Assembly: GCA_030737875.1 (NCBI GenBank)
Contig: CM060915.1
Span: 901,844,177 to 901,908,176, forward strand
DNA: 64,000 nucleotides
Direction: 5' to 3'
From: Allium sativum
Lineage: Eukaryota; Streptophyta; Magnoliopsida; Asparagales; Amaryllidaceae
The position numbers and the translations under genes were made by a program. The notes beneath the pieces were generated by a model. It worked only from the letters and a program-made list of their open reading frames with translations. It made no database searches and was not told the DNA's origin. Numbering within the stretch: position 1 is the first letter of the stretch; every line of letters begins with the position of its first letter. Shown one piece after another: positions 1 through 12,082 of the stretch.

Positions 1-655
1 GAGGTGAAATTGGGTGGTTTGAAGTTCTGTGGGTTTCGATGTCTCGATGTCGCTGGGACTTTGCATAACAATGCGTGGAAAAGCGGGAGGTGAGGAGGAG
101 GGGAGGAGAAGTAAGAGATGAAGGAGGGAGGTATTTAGCAGAGATGAAGATGATCTGAGATCTTTGAATTCCGAAGCTCTTATGAGGATAAGAAAATTTT
201 CGTATCCCGGAGGGATATGATTTTCATATCCAAAAGTAGATAGGGGGTGCGAAGACTCTCAAGCCCCAGGATACCAAAATCATATCTCAAGGTTACAAAA
301 ATTTCATATTCTCCATGGAAGTTCTTGCATTGGCATGGGATACGAATTCTTATTAGGAGACCATTGATACGAAATTTTCGAGAAAATGGGAATAAGACAT
401 TTGTATGATGGTAAGGGATACAATGTTTCCTAGTCTTGGGGATGCGAAAGTACATCTCAGGGGATTAGTTTATTTTGAACCCCTATGGTAGTGTTGTATC
501 CTGCTATTCCTAATAAGAGTTTGAATCCTGGGAGACTCGTTGTTGGACTTGCATCATTATCATGATGTTACTTGGTTGGATCGGACTTATGATAGAACTC
601 ATCGACTATTAACGCCTTTATGCTTGGATTAGAACTGATAATTTTGGACCACACA
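1..655. other. left flank of the nest, no gene recognised
   Basis: This is sequence outside all delimited retrotransposons. It was joined to 57508 onward before E1 inserted. It is moderately AT-rich, with several loose repeats of words such as 'gggatacgaat' and 'ggatatga', and no ORF I would defend: the 91-aa minus-strand frame at 180-455 resembles nothing. Parts of it (about 520-655) look weakly similar to about 62590-62720 in the right flank, so it may be half of a very old, diverged repeat or LTR. Confidence 0.5.
651..655. repeat. target-site duplication of E1 (left copy)
   Basis: The sequence ACACA directly precedes the TGTGAC terminus of E1 and is repeated at 57503-57507 just after its TGTTACA terminus, 56.8 kb away. 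Five bases is the usual duplication for Ty3/gypsy integrases. Confidence 0.88.
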
Positions 656-1614
656 TGTGACATCCCACGTCCGTTAATATCACTCACTAAGGGAATGCAT
701 TAAGTTTCACGCAGCGTTATAGGTAAGCCAAACAGAAACATTACAAGGCAGATACAAAATAGCAGCGGAATAAAAAACTTTTATTAATCATAAAGCGCGG
801 TTACCATATGTCTGAAAATACATAAACTCGGTACATCATTTAAAACTTCTGTCTTGTACTTTAAATATCAGAGTACAACAAAAAAGAAAGCATAATCCCC
901 AAATCATAAGCCATAGTAGCAAAGATAGAAGCTAGAGATATACATCTAGATGCTCCAAGCAAGACGATAGCAGAATCCTGACTAAGTCTGAGAATTCCCT
1001 CCCTTGAGAACCTTGGGGGGAGCGGAGAAAGAAGAGGAAACAAAAAGGGTCAGACATAAAGTCTGGCGAATCTAGTTATTTTAGCCAGTAAATAAATAAA
1101 AGTAATATGATAGGCATATCAAGTGGATAAGAGAGATCACTACATAAATGGCAGGTGTGACAAGGTAGACATGATTAGGTGTATGTGCCTCACTAATGAT
1201 TACTCTGCACTATTACTAGTATAACTAAAACGAGATGATCCCTTCCACTCTAAGTTGGTAGACCTAGGGCATACGTCCGAGTGTACCCTAACCACTACCC
1301 TAATCGATCAGCACCCTACCCCATAGATATCCTGTGCTGGCCCTACAGTATGAGGTATCACTTCCTAAAGTGGCAACCATGAAGGTGTGCACAACCATAC
1401 CTACTGGTATCACGGTCGTCTTATCCCCTTCTGCCCGGCTCATGCACGCACATGGCCCGATCGGTTTGCGCTGCCCGCACCATCCGTCTCGTCTGGATCT
1501 CTTATAATTTATTAGTAAGTGTGCCTCTTCTCCGCCTAGTACGAAGTTCTTTATTTGATACCAACTCCGGGTTACTGACTGAAATGGGACCCACACAATA
1601 TGATATAAGCTCTC

Positions 1615-1935
1615 CCCTTTGTCTTGTATCCTCATTAGGTTTTTCACTGACTATGTATACCATTAGTTGTCTTTAATTACATAGCCCTATGTTAGTTATG
1701 CTTACCCTAAAAGGGTGTCTTTAATTACATCTCTACCGGTTATGCTTAAGTATAGGTGTCTCTAATACAAAACCCCCAATCTTTCAACCGGTTATGCTTA
1801 CCTTTAGGTGTCTTTAATACATAAACCTATCAATTCTACAAATTATGTTAACCCTAATAGGTGTCTTTAATTACATAACTTTATTATTTCCACCGATTAT
1901 GTATACCACTGGGTGTCTTTAATTACATAACCTGA
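1615..1935. repeat. diverged tandem repeats of about 50 bp in the E1 LTR
   Basis: The phrases 'ggtgtctttaattacataac' and 'ccggttatgcttacc' recur about six times at roughly 50-60 bp spacing. The same block lies in the other E1 LTR at about 18610-18900. E4 has only about two units (36955-37060). Confidence 0.7.
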
Positions 1936-1938
1936 TCA

Positions 1939-2112
1939 GGTTAAGTTCGTGGGCCTATATATACTAATGCTTCCCACTTACCCAAGATTTACTTAACCCT
2001 CCCACTGATCCAAGCATGTTTGATTGATGATTAAGTTTGTGGGCCTAATATACTAATATTACCCACCTACCCAAGATTTACTTAACCCTCCCACTGATCC
2101 AAGCATGTATGT
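1939..2112. repeat. 90-bp tandem array of the E1 LTR, first two units (continues at 12083-12470)
   Basis: Units begin with 'ggttaagtttgtgggcctat' and end near 'gatccaagcatg'. They start at about 1939, 2030, 12093, 12183, 12267 and 12357, so six units in all. E2 inserted between the second and third. The other E1 LTR also has six units (18901-19410), so the array existed before E1 inserted. Confidence 0.88.
2108..2112. repeat. target-site duplication of E2 (left copy)
   Basis: TATGT precedes the TGTAACGACC terminus of E2 and recurs at 12083-12087 after the GTCTCA terminus. The joined flanks restore a continuous unit of the E1 90-bp array. Confidence 0.9.
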
Positions 2113-3136
2113 TGTAACGACCCGTATCCTACGCATCGGAGGATCGTAGAATATTTATTTCTTTCCTATATGAAGTCGCTTGGTCATGTAACTTTGGGAA
2201 ACATCTATTAGAGTCATTTCCCATATTCATGATTTTTGTTGATTTTTAAATGACCATTTTGCCCCTAACTGATATTGTTTTGGCCATAACTTTTGATTGG
2301 AAAGGAATTTTGACCTGAAACCACCTCCATTAGATTCGTTTGATGGTTTACCTTTCCGTAGAGTGGTCATAATAGCCAAACGGACTTACCGTTTGGGAGA
2401 TATGGCTGAAATAAGGTTTGGAGGGTGAAAAACTGCTTAACCGGGCCAAATAGGGTGATTAGTGAGTAGGCCCATAACCCATTTCGGGATTAGGGTTATG
2501 GGGAGGCTGAAATGAAGTAGAGAATCATTCCATTTCAGTTTTCTAGCCTCCACTTATCACCAAGGAACCATAAAAATGGCCTACAACCTCTAAATCACCT
2601 CCAAATCATCTTTTGGTCAAGGATTAAGCTTAGCAACCTCTAATCAAGGAAGATCTACACCAAATAAACATTGAAGCTACTGTTTAGCATTGGGATTCAC
2701 ATCAAATCAGATATTTATTTCAGATCTTAGTTTATTTGTGGCTAAGGTGAGTGATTTGCATAGTTTTGCACTAATTATGGCTAATTAAGGATAATTAGTG
2801 TTAATTAGCGAATTTATACACTAATAAATTCGGAAAAAATGTTCATAAATTCCTAAATGATGTTTTAGACCTCTAATATGAATTTGGGTTAATTTGGTTA
2901 AGTTTTGCTAATCCTATCATTAGTTTCACCTAAACATGCTTAAGGGGAAATATGGGATTTTGGGTATGTTTGATCCATTTTAACTTATCATATTGATGTT
3001 TTGATGTTTGTGGTTGATTATGCATGTTGCTATGACTGTATGATATGCTTTGTGATTGATTTCAATAGTTAGAATGGTCGAAAACGTCGTCGAATGGCAT
3101 AAACACTTGCTGGAAAAGCTCCAGGAAACAGTGCAG

Positions 3137-3500
3137 GTTTCGGATCGGATCGGATATGGGGGCTCGGATCGGATATGTTGAACTGGGCAAGAGATTCGAT
3201 CGGATCGGAACCTAACACTTGAGAAAATTGGCAAAAAGGAAGGCCACGCTAACTGAACTGGGATCGGATCGGATAAAGAAGGAGGGATCGGATCGGAGCA
3301 CGTGAAGAACGAGGGAGCGGATCGGAGCGGAAGCACGAACTGGAAGGGAGATGGCACCCGACCCGACCCGAAGTAAGACATCCGACCCGACCCGAAGTGA
3401 AGCACCGGACCCGAACCGTACCAGAAGAAGACCCGAACCGACGCAATGCAGGGGACCCGACTCGAACCGATGGCTTGAAGAGGAACCCGATCCAACCCAG
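3137..3500. repeat. GATCGG / CCCGA short-motif tract, E2 5' LTR
   Basis: The first part (about 3137-3330) repeats CGGATCGGAT; the second (about 3355-3500) repeats CCCGACCCGAA with diverged forms such as CCCGAACCGA. The same tract is at 10485-10860 in the 3' LTR. It is dense in CpG and very regular, so it produces long but meaningless ORFs on the minus strand. Confidence 0.88.
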
Positions 3501-3724
3501 TATTGACCAATAACCCGAGATGCAAAGGTATTCCAATATGGGAAGTTAGAGCTCAGAATCCAGTTGGGAACCAATGAGTTCACTTCATGGTTGGGCCTTG
3601 CTGCGGGACGTGTGCTAAGGAGTTATCGACATTCATAACTTCGATTCACCACTAAAAATGAATGATGGACTTCGTTATCCGTGCAGTAGAGTCATTATGA
3701 CTTGAGGGGCAAGGTGATGCGTAG

Positions 3725-3925
3725 TAAGACTATGAGCCAGCGCAGATGGGGTGAATAACTCCATGGGGCAAGTGGACATAGTAAGGATTGGTAAGACTAT
3801 GAGCCAGCGCAGATGGGGTGAATAACTCTATGGGGCAAGTGGACATAGTAAGGATTGGTAAGGCTATGAGCCAGCGCAGATGGTGTGAATAACTCCATGG
3901 GGCAAGTGGACATAGCGAAGGATTA
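3725..3925 (+). repeat. 67-bp tandem array, three units, E2 5' LTR
   Basis: Units starting 'taagactatgagccagcgc' begin at 3725, 3792 and 3859, a constant period of 67 bp. The 3' LTR has the same three units from 11073. Confidence 0.92.
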
Positions 3926-4729
3926 GTGGCTACGTTATCAGTGCAGTGAAGCCATTTATGACTTCATGGGGCAAAGTGATCGTAGCAAGGATGGGTGATC
4001 GAAGTGGTGAATATCGTATGCTTTATGCACTGAGTGAGAGATGTGAGGATGGATGCTATGTTTGATTGTTTGCTATCACTATGACATGCACACCTCCCCC
4101 ACCTCCGTATCTTTATACCGTTTGATATGGCACCTTAGAGTGTTGTACAGTATGTAGTGCTAACTCTTTGGTTGCAGGTCCAGGTTCAGGTATGTTTTAG
4201 TCTACCTGTTATTGTTCACTTTAGATGCTTATCGCTCATACCAGGCTTTATGTCTGACCCAGAGTTTTATGTCTCCTCTTATTACTCTGGGTGCTCACAC
4301 GAGCAGACTAGAGACAGGTTAGCTGGTGATGCGCGAGTAGCTGATTCGGAAGCGGGCAGGAGGCTCCCACGTATGATATATATATATTCCCCCTGTGTCG
4401 TTGGTGGTCGCTACTTGGGCATTAGTAGTGTACCTCCTTTATCTTGCTTTTGCTTTGAGACAGTTTGAAAAGTTGTAATAAGCTATATTTTGGATTTCCG
4501 CTGCTATGATGCTCAGTTCTGGTTTTTAGCTTATGCACTGTCTCTCCTGTTTTATGTCAAGTATGTTATTATTATATTTTGTTCTATGTGCTGTGAGACA
4601 TTCTACAAGTTCTTTGCTAGTTCATTTCCTTCTTCCCTTTCCTTCTGACGACCCGTTCCATGCTAACTGGACATGTGTACAGCGCACCTTTGGAGTAAAT
4701 GTCGGTTGGTATGGGCGGGCCGTCTCACT

Positions 4730-4747
4730 TGGTATCAGAGCTCTAGG
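4730..4747 (+). promoter_or_regulatory. E2 primer-binding site (initiator-Met tRNA)
   Basis: TGGTATCAGAGCTCTAGG begins two bases after the 5' LTR end. The first 11-12 bases are the usual complement of the 3' end of plant initiator methionine tRNA that primes minus-strand synthesis. A leader of about 170 bp without an ORF follows, up to 4919. Confidence 0.93.
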
Positions 4748-4919
4748 TTGCGTAGTTAACTTAGGGAAAGACACTAGGGAGAGATAGTACGTATATGAGA
4801 GCGCGTATTTGTGATTACTTTGGTTTTCAAAAGCTATATATATACTATTGGTAGTATAAGAATGAAGTCGTACTGCACTAGCACCACTATGGGGTCGTTA
4901 ATCGTTTCCCTTTTATAGA

Positions 4920-7900
4920 TTGACGATGAGCCGGTATGCTAGAGGTGCTGATAGGGGAGCCCATAATGGGAATGCTGCTGACATGAGGGCGATGTTTACT
5001 GACCTCATGAGAGACATGCTTAGAGAAGTGCAATGGGATGTTCCCAATCCCGGAGTTGGTGTTGGCCCAGTAGTGCAAGCGCCGAGGGTCGATTTCGCCA
5101 AGTTGTGCAAGGATTACACTAACCTTGGTGGGAAGCCGTTCCACGGGACGGAGTCGGCCACAGATGTTCAAGATTGGATGGGTAGCTGTGATCGTATCTT
5201 CGATGACTTGGGTCTTGAGGATGCAATGAAGAGAAGTCTAGCGTCTCGTCAGCTGCAAGTGCGAGCGATGAATTGGTCGAATGCCATTAGAACAGCTACT
5301 CCAGAGGACCAGGTTACTTGGGTTCAGTTCAAGGCTCGCTTTAGCGAGAAGTTTATTCCAGCTGCCCAGAAGTCAGTGTTCTTCAAGAGGTTCTTGGAAC
5401 TCAAGCAGAACGGGAGGGCAGTTTCTGACTATATTGCTGAGTTCGACACTTTGTCGAAGTATGGGCTATCTCTTATTGATACTCCTGAGAAGAAGAATGA
5501 GAAGTTCATTACTGGTTTGGATGGATACTTGGGGGAAAGGCTTATCAATCACATCGATGAGACTTTTGAATCGATCGTGGGGAAAGCTTTGAGATCAGAG
5601 AGTCTTTACCCTAAGTCAAAAACTGAGGCTGCATCTGCAGAAGGGCCAAAGCCGCAACCAGGCGGTGGAGGCAAGAATAATTCTCAGAGTAAGAAGAAGG
5701 ACCAATCTAAGGGTGGCCAGAAAAAGAGCAAGAAGGATGTTGAGTGCTTCAGCTGTGGTAAGAAGGGCCATTATGCCAAAGATTGTCGGGCCAAGCCAGC
5801 GTATAAGAAGTGCTTCAATTGTGGTCAAGTGGGACATTTCAAGGATAAGTGCCCGCAACCTCTTAAGGAGAAACAGATTGTGAAAGCATATGCTATTGAT
5901 GCTGTTCCTTCTTCGTCAAATGCCCCAACTGCGGCGGAGAAAGGAAAGAATGTTGTTATTCAAGGTATGCTTTCTATTTATGATGTACCAGTTCGAGTTT
6001 TGTTTGACACTGGGGCTTCCCGTTCCTTCATATCTAGTGACCTGGTAGATAGGTTGGGACTGGAACCCGAGATAGTCGATAGACCATTGGTTGTGACTAA
6101 CCCGATTGGTGGTTCGACTAGCCTTAGTATGATTTGTAGGAATTTGGTCTTATCAAGTCATGGATGTATGTTTGTTTGTGATTGCTTTGTTTTGGGCTTT
6201 ACTGGGTATGGCATTATATTGGGAGTCGATTGGCTCCAAAGATACGGGGTGGTGGTAGACTATGAGGGCTTTTTGGTGACAGTGAGGGCGGATGATGGGC
6301 GGAGGGTAGTGTTTGGTAGTCTACCTAGTGATGGGGTTATGGCTAGTTTTGTAAATTCCCTCGACATCCCGCAGGATGAGTTGTCAGATGTGCCCGTGGT
6401 TGGCCAGTATCCGGACGTCTTTGAGGAGGTGACCGGACTTCCACCACACCGAGAGATTGAGTTCCGTATGGATTTAGTGAAAGATGCCAGACCTATAGTG
6501 ATGCCACTTCGTCGTATGGCACCAAGGGAGCAGCGAGAGCTCGGGGTGCAAGTCAGCAATCTTTTGAAGAAGGGATTTATTAGAAGGAGTGTCTCCGAGT
6601 GGGGAGCACCAGTTGTCTTTGCCACTAAGGCAGATGGTTCCCTTCGTTTGTGTGTGGACTATCGCGAGTTGAATAAGGTGACGAGGAAGAATAAGTATCC
6701 TCTATTGCGGATAGATGATTTGTTTGATCAACTGGAAGGAGCAAGAGTGTTCTCCTAGTTGGACCTCGCGACAAGATTTCATCAGCTTCGAGTAGCAGAT
6801 TAGAGTGTTCCGAAAACGGCATTTAGGACGCCGTCTGGATTTTATGAGTGGTTGGTCATGCCATTTGGGTTGACCAATGCACCAGCCTATTTTGTGGATC
6901 TTATGAATCGAGTATTCAGAGATCAGTTGAATAAGTTTGTTCTTGTGTTCGTGGATGATATCCTTGTTTACTCAAGGACAAAGGAGGAACACAAGGGACA
7001 CTTGAGGATAGTGATGGAGGTGTTGAGGAAACACCAATTGAAAGCGAAATTCTCTAAGTGTCACTTTTGGAGAAGGGAAGTGAGATTCTTGGGTCATGTT
7101 GTTTCCGAGAGTGGTATTGCCTTGGACCTTGCGAAGGTTGCTACGGTACAGGATTGGCCTACACCCAAGAATGCAACAGATGTAAGAAGTTTCTTGGGGT
7201 TAGCTGGATATTATCGTAAGTTTATCCAGGACTTCTCCAAGATAGCAGCACCGTTGACTCAATTGACTAAGAAGAATCAGTCCTTCGTCTGGGACGGAGT
7301 GTGTGAGGATGCCTTCAAGAGTCTAAAAGAGAAGTTGACGCGTGCTCCAGTGTTAGTCATTCCTAAAGAGAATGAAGAGATGACGGTATACACGGATGCT
7401 TGTGGTACCGGACTGGGTGCTGTATTGATGCAGGGAGGTAGGGTTGTAGCTTATGCTAGTCGGCAGCTAAAGCTGCATGAGAAGAAGTATCCTACCCATG
7501 ATTTGGAACTAGCAGCGACCGTGTTTGCGCTGAAGATGTGGAGACACTATCTCTTGGGAGAAAGATTTGAGTTGTTTACCGATCATAAATCGCTAAAGTA
7601 TCTCTTCTCTCAGAAGGATCTGAATCTCCGTCAGCAGAGATGGTTAGAGTTCTTGGCTTCGTATGATTTTGATATCGCATACACGCCTGGGAAAGGTAAT
7701 GCGGTAGCCGATGCCTTGAGTAGGAGACATGCCAGCTTAGGGGCTATGTTTCTTGAGTGGAAGCAACTGGAGTATATCGCGGGGTTTGATTTCAGACCAA
7801 AGTGCGAATTGGATCCAGTCATGCTAGCTAGTTTAGCTATCAGACCCACTTTGATAGAGCAGATTGGTTCCAGCCTGAGGGACGATCCTAATCTATTGGA

Positions 7901-9299
7901 AATCATCTCCAAGTTAGAGATGGACATCGACGGTGAGGAGATGAATGTGTATGGGCTTGATCGAGATGGATGGCTTCGGAAGAATGGAAGACTAGTTGTA
8001 CCCAACGTAAATGGTTTGAGAGATGAAGTGCTTAGAGAATGTCATCACTCAAAACTGACTATACATCCCTGTGGTAATAAGATGTATCAAGACATGAAAC
8101 AGACTTACTACTGGGAAGGGATGAAAAGAGACGTTGGGAAGTTTATATCCAAATGCATGAATTGCCAGCTAGTTAAAGCTGAGCAAAAGAAGCCTAGTGG
8201 GTTGTTGCAACCATTAGAAATTCCCGAATGGAAATGGGAGCAAGTCTCGATGGATTTCATCGATGGTTTACCAAGGACTAGATCGGGATATGATAGCATT
8301 TGGGTAATTGTGGATCGATTGACTAAGAGCGCAAGATTTATACCAGTCAAATCGACCAGAACGGCAGCCAGTTTGGCAGATTTGTATATGAAGTGGGTAG
8401 TGAGATTTCATGGAGTACCTAAAAGCAGTGTGAGTGACCGAGACCCGTTGTTCACTAGTGGGTTTAGGAAGAGCTTACAAGAGGCTCTAGGGTCAGGATT
8501 ACATCTCAGTACCGCATATCATCCTCAGACTGACGGTCAGACGGAGAGGGTGAATCGTACATTGGAAGATCTCTTGAGGGCTTGCATATTGGATTTTGGT
8601 GGATCATAGGATGACCATTTGCATCTAGTTGAGTTTGCATATAATAATAGCTACCAATCCAGTATCGGTATGGCTCCATATGAAGCTTTGTACGGAAGAC
8701 CGTGCAACTCACCATCATGTTGGATAGAGACTAGCGAGAAGTTTGTGCTTGGACCAGATGTAGTGAGGGAAACTTCCGATAAGATCAAGATCATTCAACA
8801 ACGGATAAAAGCTGCCCAAGATAGGCAGAAGAGTTATGCTGATAAGAGGAGAAGAGATTTAAAATTCTCCGTCGGTGACTTGGTGTTTGTCAAGATTTCT
8901 CCGTTGAAAAGCGTGATACGATTTGGCAGGAGAGGCAAATTAGCACCAAGATTTGTTGGCCCATTCCCTGTTCTTGAATTAGTCGGGAATTTGGCATATA
9001 GAGTTGGCTTACCAGAGAAGATGGCGGGAGTTCACAATGTATTTCATGTTTCCCAACTAAGGAAGTTTGTTCACGACTCAGATATGACTATTTCACCTGA
9101 TCAGTTAGAGGACTTCGAAGTAGAACCCGAGGCGGTTGGGAACCGCAAGCCGACTCGTATTGTCGGGCGTGATACGAAGCAACTTCGAAGGAAGGCGGTG
9201 AAGCTAGTCAAGGTTCAGTGGGGCGAGAGCGAGAATGATTGTACTTGGGAAACAGAGGAGAGCATTAGGAAGGCGTATCCAGGACTCTTTGCCTGGTAA
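4920..9299 (+). pseudogene. E2 gag-pol polyprotein (chromovirus), three in-frame TAG codons
   Basis: One reading frame of 1459 codons encodes the particle protein and enzymes of the element. Visible parts: gag (about 1-270) with two CCHC knuckles at residues 276-289 and 298-311; aspartic protease with DTGAS at 363; RT from about 552 with the active site FVDD at 677-680; RNase H from about 820 with TDA at 825-827; integrase with an HHCC region from about 1042 and catalytic D1112, D1173, E1209 (35 residues between the last two); and a chromodomain-like end (about 1408-1459) containing VKVQWGE and CTWE. TAG codons interrupt it at 6756-6758 (RT), 6801-6803 (RT) and 8607-8609 (integrase, where a Trp is expected before DDHLHL). 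No frameshift is seen. The start is the first ATG of the frame after the PBS. Without readthrough only gag-protease and part of RT could be made. Confidence 0.93.
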
Positions 9300-9427
9300 G
9301 ACTTACTTCATAATTTAGTTATTCCGCATGCTAGGATAGACTTGCCTTACTTGTTTTGCATGTTTGATTGTTGTTTATGGTTGATAGGCATGCGGAAACC
9401 TTTGGGTGTGTTTTGATTAGGGAATTT

Positions 9428-9460
9428 CGGGGGCGAAGTTTCTTAGGGGGGGGGGGAGAG
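9428..9460 (+). promoter_or_regulatory. E2 polypurine tract
   Basis: 'cgggggcgaag' and then an 11-G run with GAGAG directly precede the 3' LTR at 9461. This is the plus-strand primer. The G run is longer than in E3 (AAGTGGGGGAGAT) or E4 (AGTAGGGGAGAA). The stretch 9300-9427 after the gag-pol stop is untranslated. Confidence 0.88.
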
Positions 9461-11072
9461 TGTACCGACCCGTATCCTACGCATCGGAGGATCGTAGAAT
9501 ATTTATTTCTTTCCCATAGGAAGTTGCATGGTCATGTAACTTTGGGAAACATCTATTAGAGTCATTTCCCATATTCATGATTTTTATTGATTTTTAAATG
9601 ACCATTTTGCCCCTAGCTGATCTTGTTTTGGCCATAACTTTTGATTGGAAAGGAATTTTGACCTGAAACTACCTCCATTAGATTCGTTTGATGGTTTACC
9701 GTTCCGTAGAGTGGTCATAATAGCCAAACGGACTTACCGTTTGGGAGATATGGCTGAAATAAGGTTTGGAGGGTGAAAAACTGCTTAACCGGGCCAAATA
9801 GGGTGATTAGTGAGTAGGCCCATAACCCATTTCGGGATTAGGGTTATGGGGAGGCTGAAATGAAGTAGAGAATCATTCCATTTCAGTTTTCTAGCCTCCA
9901 CTTATCACCAAGGAACCATAAAAATGGCCTCTAACCTCTAAATCACCTCCAAATCATCTTTTGGTCAAGGATTAAGCTTAGCAACCTCTAATCAAGGAAG
10001 ATCTACACCAAATAAACATTGAAGCTGGTGTTTAGCATTGGGATTCACATCAAATCAGAGATTTATTTCAGATCTTAGTTTATTTGTGGCTAGGGTGAGT
10101 GATTTGCATAGTTTTGCACTAATTATGGCTAATTAAGGATAATTAGTGTCAATTAGCGAATTTATACACTAATAAATTCAGGAAAAATGTTCATAAATTC
10201 CTAAATGATGTTTTAGACCTCTGATATGAATTTGGGTTAATTTGGTTAAGTTTTGCTAATCCTATCATTAGTTTCACCTAAACATTCTTAAGGGGAAATA
10301 TGGGATTTTGGGTATGTTTGATCCATTTTAACTTATCATATTGTTGTTTTGATGTTTGTGGTTGATTATGCATGTTGCTATGACTGTATGATATGCTTTG
10401 TGATTGATTTCAATAGTTAGAATGGTCGAAAATGTCGTCGAATGGCGTAAACACTTGCTGGAAAAGATCCAGGAAACAGTGCAGGTTTCAGATCGGATCG
10501 GATATGGGGGCTCAGATCGGATATGTTGAACTGGGCAAGAGATTAGATCGGATCAGAACCTAACACTTGAGAAAATTGGCAAAAAGGAAGGCCACGCTAA
10601 CTGAACTGGAATCGGATCGGATAAAGAAGGAGGGATCGGATCGGAGCACGTGAAGAACGAGGGAGCGGATCGGAGCGGAAGCACGAACTGGAAGGGAGAT
10701 GGCACCCGACCCGACCCGAAGTAAGACACCCGACCCGACCCGAAGTGAAGCACCCGACCCGAACCGTACCAAAAGAAGACCCGAACCGACACAATGCAGG
10801 GGACCCGACCCGAACCGATGGCTTGAAGAGGAACCCGATCCAACCCAGTATTGACCAATAACCCGAGATGCAAAGGTAGTCCAATATGGGAAGTTAGAGC
10901 TCAGAATCCAGTTGGGAACCAATGAGTTCACTTCATGGTTGGGCTTTGCTGCGGGACGTGTGCTAAGGAGTTGTCGACGTTCATAACTTCGATTCACCAC
11001 TAAAAATGAACGTTGGACTACGTTATCAGTGCAGTAGAGTCATTATGACTTGAGGGGCAAGGTGATGCGTAG

Positions 11073-11273
11073 TAAGACTATGAGCCAGCGCAGATGGGGT
11101 GAATAACTCCATGGGGCAAGTGGACATAGTAAGGATTGGTAAGACTATGAGCCAGCGCAGATGGGGTGAACAACTCCATGGGGCAAGTGGACATAGTAAT
11201 GATTGGTAACTCTATGAGCCAGCGCAGATGGGGTGAATAACTCCATGGGGCAAGTGGACATAGTGAAGGATTA
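11073..11273 (+). repeat. 67-bp tandem array, three units, E2 3' LTR
   Basis: Unit starts at 11073, 11140 and 11207 match the 5' LTR array. The third unit has 'taactctatgagcc' where the others have 'taagactatgagcc'. Confidence 0.9.
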
Positions 11274-11714
11274 GTGGCTACATTATCAGTGCAGTGAAGC
11301 CATTTATGACTTCATGGGGCAAAGTGATCGTAGCAAGGATGGGTGATCGAAGTGGTGAATATCGTATGCTTTACGCACTGAGTGAGAGATGTGAGGATGG
11401 ATGCTATGTTTGATTGTTTGCTATCACTATGACATGCACACCTCCGTATCTTTATACCGTTTGATATGGCACCTTAGAGTGTTGTACAGTATGTAGTGCT
11501 AACTCTTTGGTTGCAGGTCCAGGTTCAGGTATGTTTTAGTCTACCTGTTATTGTTCACTTTAGATGCTTATCGCTCATACCAGGATTTATGTCTGACCCA
11601 GAGTTTTATGTCTCCTCTTATTACTCTGGGTGCTCACACGAGCAGACTAGAGACAGGTTAGCTGGTGATGCGCGAGTAGCTGATTCGGAGGCGGGCTGGA
11701 GGCTCCCACGTATG

Positions 11715-11742
11715 ATATATATATATATATATATATATATAT
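11715..11742. repeat. AT dinucleotide microsatellite in the E2 3' LTR
   Basis: An uninterrupted AT run of about 28 bp. The matching place in the 5' LTR (about 4376-4387) has fewer repeats, so it changed length after insertion. Confidence 0.9.
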
Positions 11743-12082
11743 TCTCCCTGTTTCGTTGGTGGTCGCTACTTGGGCATTAGTAGTGTACCTCCTTTATCTT
11801 GCTTTTGCTTTAAGACAGTTTGAAAAGTTGTAATAAGCTATATTTTGGATTTCCGCTGCTATGATGCTCAGTTCTGGTTTTTAGCTTATGCACTGTCTCT
11901 CCTATTTTATGTCAAGTATGTTCTTATTATATTTTGTTCTATGCACTGTGAGACATTCTACAGGTTCTTTGCTAGTTCATTTCCTTCTTCCCTTTCCTTC
12001 TGACGACCCGTTCCATGCTAACTGGACATGTGTACAGCGCACCTTTGGAGTAAATGTTGTTTGGTGCGGGCAGGCCGTCTCA

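Larger units (their letters stand above)
2113..4727 (+). repeat. E2 5' LTR
   Basis: It begins TGTAACGACCCG and ends GCCGTCTCA directly before the PBS. Length is 2615 bp. It contains a GATCGG/CCCGA motif tract (3137-3500), a 67-bp array (3725-3925) and a short AT run near 4376-4387. The many minus-strand frames at 2980-3583 are products of the motif tract. The plus-strand frames at 4157-4787 are also LTR sequence, not genes. Confidence 0.95.
2113..12082 (+). mobile_element. E2: near-complete Tekay/Del-like chromovirus inside the E1 3' LTR
   Basis: This plus-strand Ty3/gypsy element of about 9.97 kb has LTRs 2113-4727 and 9461-12082, a PBS from 4730, gag-pol at 4920-9299 and a PPT ending at 9460. 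The TSD is TATGT (2108-2112 and 12083-12087). Domain order is gag, two CCHC knuckles, protease, RT, RNase H, integrase, chromodomain. The ORF is broken only by three TAG codons. The LTRs (2615 and 2622 bp) differ by a few percent by eye. It is the best-preserved element here and younger than E1, whose 90-bp array it interrupts. Confidence 0.95.
9461..12082 (+). repeat. E2 3' LTR
   Basis: It begins TGTACCGACCCG (A to C at the fifth base compared with the 5' LTR) and ends GCCGTCTCA. Length is 2622 bp. It repeats the motif tract (10485-10860), three 67-bp units (11073-11273) and an AT microsatellite that is longer here (about 11715-11742) than in the 5' LTR. Confidence 0.95.

Noticed and set aside
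1300..1676. ORFs of 115 aa and 74 aa on opposite strands, the latter similar to 18405-18629
   Set aside because: Both lie in the E1 LTR. The match between copies reflects the LTR pair, and no domain is seen.
2980..3583. Three overlapping minus-strand ORFs (up to 181 aa), again at 10553-11000
   Set aside because: They come from the GATCGG/CCCGA tract of the E2 LTR. The predicted peptides are Ser/Gly/Arg/Val-repetitive and occur in all three frames.
4157..4787. Plus-strand ORFs of 103 and 84 aa just before the E2 PBS
   Set aside because: They are in the E2 5' LTR, with a matching copy in the 3' LTR (11496-12091) and no resemblance to a gene.
6756..8609. Programmed readthrough of three TAG codons in E2
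   Set aside because: The stops lie within RT and integrase domains, not at a gag/pol boundary. Simple mutation explains them.
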